Below, piece after piece: positions 56,707 through 64,000 of a DNA stretch of 64,000 bases; position 1 is the stretch's first letter, and every line of letters begins with the position of its first letter. A program made the position numbers and the translations under genes. The notes beneath the pieces were generated by a model. It was given only the letters and a program-made list of their open reading frames with translations, was not told where the DNA came from and did no database searches. Origin of the DNA: Gnetum montanum (lineage: Eukaryota > Streptophyta > Gnetopsida > Gnetales > Gnetaceae); assembly GCA_015680685.1 (NCBI GenBank), contig MNCI01035807.1, forward strand, positions 1 through 64,000, read 5' to 3'.

Positions 56707-59700
56707 CTAGTCCCCAAAATCCTCCACGTCATCAGCCCCTATCCCACTAGGGCCAGCCTCATCAGCATCACGCCTCTGTCACGAAGAAAAAAACAAAATA
56801 GCAAAATGAGCAAATGCACAAAAAAAAAGAACAAGTAAAAGAGAGCAAAGACACTAAAAAGGAATGATTACTAAAAGTAATAAGATAACGTAATAAAAAT
56901 ACTCATGGGTGAAGAAGACCTGAAATTAGCTTCTAAGCACCGTAAAATCTCTTCTTCAGGCACGCAAGCCCAGTCTTTCTCTATTCCGAGGTCGATGTTG
57001 GCCAAGGTCTTACCCTTGTCCACGGAAGACCAGGAAGGACACTCAAGAAAGAACACACTTGTTGAAACCTCCCTAGAGGTAGTGGTAATGGATCTCTCAG
57101 GAGACACCTCCACTTTTGTATATTCAACGAACTTCTCATAAGAAGAGTGTAAACCTAACCCCTCCACAAACATCTCTAACCGGCAACGTTCCACTGATTC
57201 CTCTTTTAACCATTTTTTATATTGGTGCTTATGATCTTTCTAATCCTGGCCCCATTTACGTACTTTGAAAGCGAAGGATTTCCAGTCATGGCACTTCCTA
57301 TTTAATAGATCCATCTGGGCCCTCTGTTTGGCCAAATCTTGAATCGCCTGCACCTTGCTATTCAAGCATGCCCAATAACGTGCATAGGTGATCTCAGATG
57401 AACGCCATGTACTATCATTTGCTAACCTAGCAGAGGCAAAATCATAACGGGCTTGCAAATCATTCCTCTCCTCTGTCATCTTCGCTAGATCTCCCTTCAA
57501 TGATTGAATTTCAAGCCATAGTTGTTCAATTGAGCGCCTACAAATCCAAAGAGATTTGGCATTTGGGACAACACAACCCGAAACTACATCGTAAATCTCT
57601 CTCAGGATCTACTCAATATCTCTTGGAAATTCTAGGAGACTATTAATATGAGTAGCCTCATAAGGATTCCATTGAAGCTTTGCACCTACAAGTACAAACA
57701 TTGCACACATAAGCCAACCAAAAATCTCCAACAGATGCAAAAATGCAGTGAACTCAAGCACTTAGTATAAAGTACACACCTAATTCAGGATGAGCCTGTC
57801 TTAGACAAGCTACAATGTCATTGATGATGTCAATCACAAAGTTTACTTTATTGGACATCTTAGGCCATGGCCTCAATGGATCAGTGGATCTTAGATTTAT
57901 ATGAGAAGGCATCTTAACTGGGGCCTCAAACTTTGACCCACCTACCTGAGAAGTAGATGCTTCAGGTACCTTAGCATCTATATCTGATGTCAAGAAAAGC
58001 CATGATAGTCAAAACAATGCATGAAACTAAAAAGATACGAAATGCAGATCAAACTAACAAGACTTACCTAGCGGCCCTCTACTGGTCAGCTCAGGCGGAT
58101 CACCAAGGTATAGAGACCCATCAAAAACACCTTTCTCCTCACTTGAGTGTTTAAGGGCATCTAAAGCCTCAGCAAGTGTCGCATCCATGGTGCTTGCTTC
58201 ATCCTCTTCCCGTAAGACGGGAACGGCCTCAACTGCTTCTTCCCTCGTATCCTCCTCTTCGTTACACCCAGTGGTGACTATTTCAGGTTCACCCATTGGA
58301 GATAATTTCTCCCTCTCCCTCTCAGGAGTATCTTCTATTAACACCAATAAACCTAAAGTTAGCATGACGTAATAGGCATACATATCTAAGTAAATAAGTA
58401 AATTTCAAAAAATAAATTTTAAGGCAAAAATAATAAAATACTTACCCACTCTTGGCAAGGTGAATCGAATCTTCTTAGCTTTTGCCGACCTCGCCTCTAT
58501 GGCAGGATCCCTCAGATGCTCACCTCTTCTCTCCTTAGCCTTGGCCATCTCGATGGTCTCCTGGATCAAGCGTCCAGCCCTCCTAACACTAGTGTGCAGC
58601 TAAGATGGATCTAACCCCAAGCTATCACACAAATGGTGGGAATGACTGGCTACACCCCTTGTTGTGACAGAGACTGACCCCTTGATGCCTTCAAGTGGTT
58701 CTTGGGATCTGGTGGTGTTAAATAGGTGATAAATCCAAGGGTGAGACAACTGTGAATGGTCCATTAACACATAATGGGTATCCCCGTAGACCACTAAGAA
58801 CTCAGCAAACCTACGGAAATAGCCTGCAAAAAAGGCAAAGGTGAAGTGGGACCTAGCATCAACATTGGAACGTAGCCTGCTGATCTCTCCATGGAGACCC
58901 AATACAAGGAAATGTGCCCAGTCGTAGCGCATACCAGTCTCTAAGACTGAACACATAACACACGTAGACTCCACCCCGAGACTTCTTTCTTGGGAAAGAG
59001 ACTTAGGAAATGCTTGAGCTCTAAAGAGTGGGTACATAAAGTTTACCTCCACCGAGCGAGTATCGTCTTGCATGGTGAACCCTTTAGGACCTCGCGATAC
59101 ACCTAGCTAGTCTTCAAGTTCCTTGACCACACGCCCCTCTCTAGTTCCCCTATCAACCGCCACCTTAACACCATCCACTGGCACGCCAAAAAGATCAGAA
59201 AAGAATTCGACGGTGATGTGGAAGGACACCTTTACTCCTTGAACTCGTGTGGTAAAATGGGAGACGTCATCGTTAAAGGAGTCAACTATAGCAATCATTT
59301 CAGTCGCAGGAACGCTAGGAGTCAAGGTGGTAAACAGGTCCAGCAGGCCTGTGCTAGCAAGATGGCTAATGATTCGTTCAGGTGCCTTCTTATGCAACCA
59401 CCATTGCGACACCTCTATTTCCCCAAACTTCATACAAAGAGTAGCCTCAGTGCGCCCGGATATGATGGTAATCTCATCAAGAGGAATGGCCTCTGTAGAA
59501 AAGACATAGGAGACATTGAGCCAAAAGAGAAAATCAAATCAAAAAACATGCTAAGTAATGACTTAACCAAAATGAAAATCAAGCCTAGAACACAGTCATT
59601 TAAAACTAGTAAATGGAGTAGGTACACTTGCTGCAGGGTCAATCATTTGAGGAAAAATAGGCCCATCAAGAGACCAATCCTCATGTAGCCAACCGCAAAC

Positions 59701-60609
59701 TTGACAACGTTCCAAGGCCCTAGAGAACTGCCTAGGATAATTGATAATAGCGTCCTTGGTCTGGCCTAACACTGCAACGCGAAGTGTGGGGCCCATTATG
59801 AACACTTCCAAGGCCCTACGTACTATGGCAAGTCTGTTATCATCCTCATGCAATCCATGCTCAGCAAAATGGGGCCTACGAAAGAAAGAACACTCATACA
59901 TGAACAATGATAATAACGCTAACTAGGTTAAACTTAACACGCGTATAAAAGAGCATACTTGTCTACTTGGTATACTGTTCTAGGTGGATTTTGGAACAAT
60001 GTGTGTGCACGGCAAGCTAGAAACAATGTGCTACTACTGTCGTAATGGCTGCAGGATGGCAATCCCCACACACAAGTTAAAGAGCGCCTAGATCTAGGAC
60101 CTTCGGGAACGCCTCCCTCGGCCGCATATAGCCCCTCATCTATGTCAGCAATGAAAGCTAGCACACCCCGTGTTGAGCCAGGTAATATGGTCTCAACAAT
60201 GTCACGAGTCAGCTGCTTGTTCAAATGAGACCACATAACAACGCTAAAATTCTACAGAATAAATGATAAAAAGGCAGCAACATTTCGACAAAACCATATT
60301 ACATGTGCTTTGATCAGCATGTCATAACTAGTCATTTTCTGTTCCAAAGGGCCGAACCAACATAGCACACCAACCAATTCAACCACAAGGAGAGAAGGCT
60401 TAGGCCCCCTGCACCAAAACAAAATCCTAGGTAAGTAAATTAGAATTTGTAAAACACACAAATGAAAGTAACCATCAACAAAACATAAATATACAAGAGA
60501 GAATTAGCAAGAGAAATAATAATAAGATGAATAACTACAAAAGTTGTATGTTCCATGGGACAAGAACTCCAGTATTCATTTGATGCACTTCATCCTTAAT
60601 GGGGAACAT
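56707..60609 (-). pseudogene. Decayed 8-9-exon gene: large transposon-associated protein with coiled coil, antisense to T
   Basis: Exons (plus coordinates): 60539-60609, 60303-60408, 59959-60251, 59628-59875, 58446-59492, 58068-58334, 57780-57983, 56920-57685, 56707-56773. Every GT-AG junction keeps phase (3069 nt, 1023 codons). Two donors are GTAAGT. The 51-base intron 60252-60302 may instead be coding with one TAG. Other in-frame stops lie at 59107, 58600, 57598-57640 and 57240; all are TAG. Segments: a hydrophobic N-terminus; VSFHITVEFFSDLFGVP-like plant transposon-protein domain in exon 5; an acidic linker; a coiled coil with LAKMTEERNDLQARYD in exon 8; an acidic C-terminus ending DDVEDFGD. 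Host gene or extra ORF of a Tat element; I favour the latter. Confidence 0.75.
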
Positions 60610-62640
60610 GGAAATTCGTTAAGTAATGCCAACATCAGAAGGATAACATTTGCAAAATTATGATTAATAGTTTATGTTACAACCATAGGTAAAAATAGCT
60701 CATAGTTTGCATTACCTTAGAAAAGTGACTCACGTAACTTAGGGGAGTAACTCACGCTTACGTTTTGTGCCAAAATACACTCCATAGCATCAAAACATGT
60801 GATTTTCGGCATCAATATTTTATCGTTGGATTAGATAAAATATATATTTTACACATAGACGAATCATCGTAATAAATCACCAATTTAATAAAGCATGTTG
60901 TCAATTTCTTTTTATATAAAACTAATATATTGGCTATATAAGGTGATTTATCCTGATAATATAGTGTCATATAAAAGGTTGGGTTAAATTATTTTAATGG
61001 ACTGAAATTATTCACCAAACTCACTTCACCTACAATGATCGAAAACCTTTTCAAACGCTGAAGCACTGGTCATGATGAGGGGGAAAAATTAAAACAGAGC
61101 GCCATGAGGTTGCATATGGCCATTGGCCATGTGCTGGTGGAATTTGTTGCTTTATGAGCAAACAGATTTTAAAATAGTTGAACAAGCATCTATCCGTCAT
61201 CATGTTCATGACTCATGGAAAAATCTGTACTAATTTTTGGACCTACGTACCTCATCCAGTTTTTTTTTTTTTTTTTTTTTTGCTCTGTTACTTTTCTGAC
61301 AGTTGTGTGATGGAACGTCCGAAACAAGCATACAAATCACATAACCCTCACGCTGGGAGAAGGAGGCCTCTTTAAGAGACAATAGGAGACAAAGTGTTTA
61401 TTCGAATCTCCCCCGCTTTGGGCAGAAAGGTAAATTGGCACCTCGATAGGTCTCTTTGATATTTTGTATTGTAGCGTAACGGAGAGGTGCATGCCGAGTG
61501 AATTTTTGGACCCGTGAAAAGTAAAAAGTGTGCCCACTAATGTCCCCCGAAAGTCATGAATTTATCCACAATCGTGGTTGCCTTGCGCTGTACGCTTACC
61601 TCTGCAAACCCTCACGCTGGGGGGTTATGTGATCACAGGGTTTGGAATGGATTCTGGAATTATTTGGGGATTTACTCACCGCTTGTAGAGGCTGTGAACA
61701 AATAAGCCTCGCGCTTCTACAAAAACTGAAAGGGAAAGGTGAGATCAAATAAATAAAGTGATTCACTTCACGTTTTTGCGAGGGCATGATTAGATGGACC
61801 AAATAATCCGTGGTCACTGAAATTTTGCACGTAACTTCAAAATTTTTGCCACAAAGTGACAAAGTTGGGTTTTGGGCGGAAGTCCTTTTGGATCGTAATA
61901 AATTAGATTAATTTCCTGTGGGAACAGGGTTGTTACACTATTCCATATTAGAAGCCCCCGTAATGGGGGATGACTTCCTGTATTTCGTGAAAGCAGAAAT
62001 AGATCATATCCTTGGACGACAATAAATGTGCATGACAAGTGGGATAAGTTGAAAGAGTTAAGATACCGAACCATTATCAAACAAAAGCAAAAAAAGGATC
62101 AGTAATGTTTCTTTTTTTCGTTTCTCAATAATTACTTGAAGAGGGTCAAGTTACCTTACTGTTAGATACGTGAAAACATCAATATATCTATATACGTTAT
62201 TTCCTCTTCTTTTTTTTGAAATAGTAGTTTACTTCCTTGCCGAGTGGTACATATAAGCTTTCGTTATTTCCTCTTAGTAACCGGCGAATCCATGCAAACG
62301 CAATGTTTTCCTCGCACGCCCGTCCAAAACCTGATTTCTGTATAACCCATACTTCCCCTTTCAGCCTTCAGTTGCCATAATGTTGCTTTATTGATTCATA
62401 CTCCCTGGTTTTCTGTGATCCGTCTCATGCTAATGCCACCAATCTTGATTGCTTGCTTGCCACTTAACAACGAAATGAAATTTTTAGCATGATTCAGAAA
62501 GTTTAGGCAGTGACCTTTATGTGCACAAATTCAGCGGCGATTTCCGTGGCCAGGGCCACCATGCCTAGAGCCCAGAAATCCACAAAATCCATGCTAGCCC
62601 TCGAAAAATTATTATTCGTGTTGCAGCTTACCAAAGTTAC
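60610..62640. other. Non-coding region, no gene recognised
   Basis: AT-rich to 61180, then mixed. It contains a run of 22 T (61260-61281), the motif CTCACGCT near 60755, and a 12-bp inverted repeat ATCACATAACCC / GGGTTATGTGAT (about 61337-61348 and 61621-61632) with CCCTCACGCTGGG beside each arm. Short ORFs here have no protein-like features. The promoter of the minus-strand spliced gene could lie just above 60610. Confidence 0.5.
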
Positions 62641-62654
62641 CCCTGCAGCCAAAA

Positions 62655-63845
62655 GTGGGTCCACTCACGCTACAGATGGCGGCTAACTCACGCTGCAAAT
62701 GGTGGCTGACTCACGTTGCAAATGGCGGCTAACTCACACTGCCACACTAAAGCCAAGAACTCACGCTGAGCAATGGAAGTCATGATACTCACACTGATCT
62801 AAGTTATATACTCATGCTGTCACAACCAGGATAGATGCTCACGCTGACCCACCCATCTCCCCAAATTCAACCCAATTTATTCACACTTAAAAAAGGGGCG
62901 CTGCAATAAAAACCAGACATTCAAACACCCTAGTAACCCTTAGATACCAAGCATTCAAACCCTCATTTATAGACCCTAGAAATGCAACTTAACTCTAGAG
63001 ATGCAGCCCCTACAAATCACTATGAGTGAAAAGATTGCAAAAAACCTGACCCTCCTCAAAATCGAAAAAATAAATAAATAATAAAAGAATGCAAGACTGA
63101 AAAAATAAAAATGCAGGGTCAGTTGACCAGACCAGCTAGCAAGCGTTGGCAACTAGGCCTGCCAAAGGGCCGCAGTTGCCAAACAGCCCAGCAAGGGCAG
63201 CCACTCCCCAACGTCGCCACAAAGCCGTAGTTATGGCTACCTTCTAATACGCCTGTCATCACGGTGTTGCCTGCCTTCGTGCCCTGCTACCCTGCTGCCT
63301 GCCATCGCAACTATACACCACCTCTCACTCACCCCACGCTGCCTCCAATGTGCCTTCCCGCACCCATCACAATCCACAATCTGCCCCAACGCCACTGCTT
63401 CTGTGCCCTCGCTACGCTGCTGCTTCGTGCTGTCTATTGCTTGCCATCCTCGCATGTCACGTCAAGGTCACGCCACACATGCCTATGTAGCACACTAACT
63501 GAAACCCTTGGTCATGGGATACGCTAATGTGGTTCTTCCTCTTCCTCTATGAAACGCCAAGGTTGCCTGCCTCTTCCCCTTCCCCTGTTCCAGCTTCCCC
63601 TTGCCCTTCATCCTGCTCTGTACTCACGTTGTCTTGCCCGTTTACTCATGTTGTCGGTCCCTCTTGCTCACACCGCAAGTCTTCAAGTCACTCACACTGC
63701 TTAGAAGTCACGCTGAGCACACGTTTACAGTGTCACTCACGCTAATGAAAAATCCTCCAACTCACACTACCTTCTGTTCCCAAGCACTCAAGCTGTTCGT
63801 CGCCTTCATCAACTCACACTGCATTGATTACTCACGCTCGCATCT
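62655..63845. repeat. Dispersed CTCACGCTG motif clusters near the window end
   Basis: ACTCACGCT/ACTCACACT words recur irregularly, every about 20-35 bases, at 62660-62850 and 63625-63842, separated by a GC-richer stretch (63120-63500). The wording matches the T leader repeats and the T-family LTR. It is probably an LTR or leader of another member of that family, but no LTR end was found. Confidence 0.55.
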
Positions 63846-64000
63846 CACTTACCCCAATTGTTTACATGTGGTGCGTTTTACCTAATTTATATCTTACTTA
63901 TTTTATTCTGTCCTTGTGCTTTAAGGTAGTCATTTCTCTTATTTCTTGCATACATTTATTCATTCTCCCAAAGCAACTCAGATGTTTTAAATCTAAGAAA

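Noticed and set aside
59218-59688. 156-aa plus-strand ORF
   Set aside because: Opposite-strand shadow of the large exon of the minus-strand spliced gene.
63237-63885. Cys/Ser/Pro-rich ORFs near the window end
   Set aside because: They follow pyrimidine-rich repeat sequence in overlapping frames; no start context, domain or frame bias.

Overview
This looks like nuclear DNA of a land plant with a large, repeat-filled genome. The support is plant LTR-retrotransposons of three kinds, primer-binding sites complementary to plant tRNA-Asp and initiator tRNA-Met, plant-type short introns with GTAAGT donors, and heavy C-to-T decay. The species cannot be read from the sequence; a gymnosperm or another slow-turnover giant genome would fit. 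I see no intact host gene, tRNA, rRNA, CRISPR array or organellar sequence. There are two N gaps (30816-30891, 52648-53003) and one single N (46213).

Layout. Most of the window is one tandem segmental duplication. Copy A (1 to about 26660) and copy B (about 26660 to 49253) share the same order: a pol-less Ty1/copia element (its 3' LTR at 6514-7990 in A and 37839-39359 in B; its 5' part is visible only in B at 26664-29240), a minus-strand Ty3/Athila-like element E inserted in that copia, a minus-strand Tat-like gag-protease element H, a plus-strand Athila-like insertion in H, and a minus-strand Athila-like element G whose LTR carries a nested solo LTR. Much of the alignment holds a near-constant offset of about 30.8 kb. 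The plus-strand insertion is a complete 7-kb gag-only element F in A (10762-17781) but a solo LTR in B (42130-43021) at the same target site.

In copy B, G is broken at 49253 by element T, a plus-strand Tat-like element with LTR, repeat-rich leader, gag and protease. A related solo LTR with perfect target duplications follows (54839-56374). Antisense to T lies a decayed gene of 8-9 exons (60609 to 56707). All its introns splice in frame and its only defects are in-frame TAG codons. The rest (60.6-64 kb) is non-coding and rich in a CTCACGCTGAG word.

Main theme. Two lineages (E/F/G and T) carry an extra, very large ORF outside gag-pol. Each has a plant-transposon-protein-like N-terminal half followed by a long coiled coil. 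In G it is one 932-codon frame with about 27 nonsense codons and no frameshift, preceded by its own TATA-box region. In T it is antisense and spliced. Comparison of copies A and B shows that several stops arose from Gln codons after the duplication, consistent with deamination of methylated cytosine. These extra ORFs and the palindrome arrays in the LTR promoters are the most interesting content.
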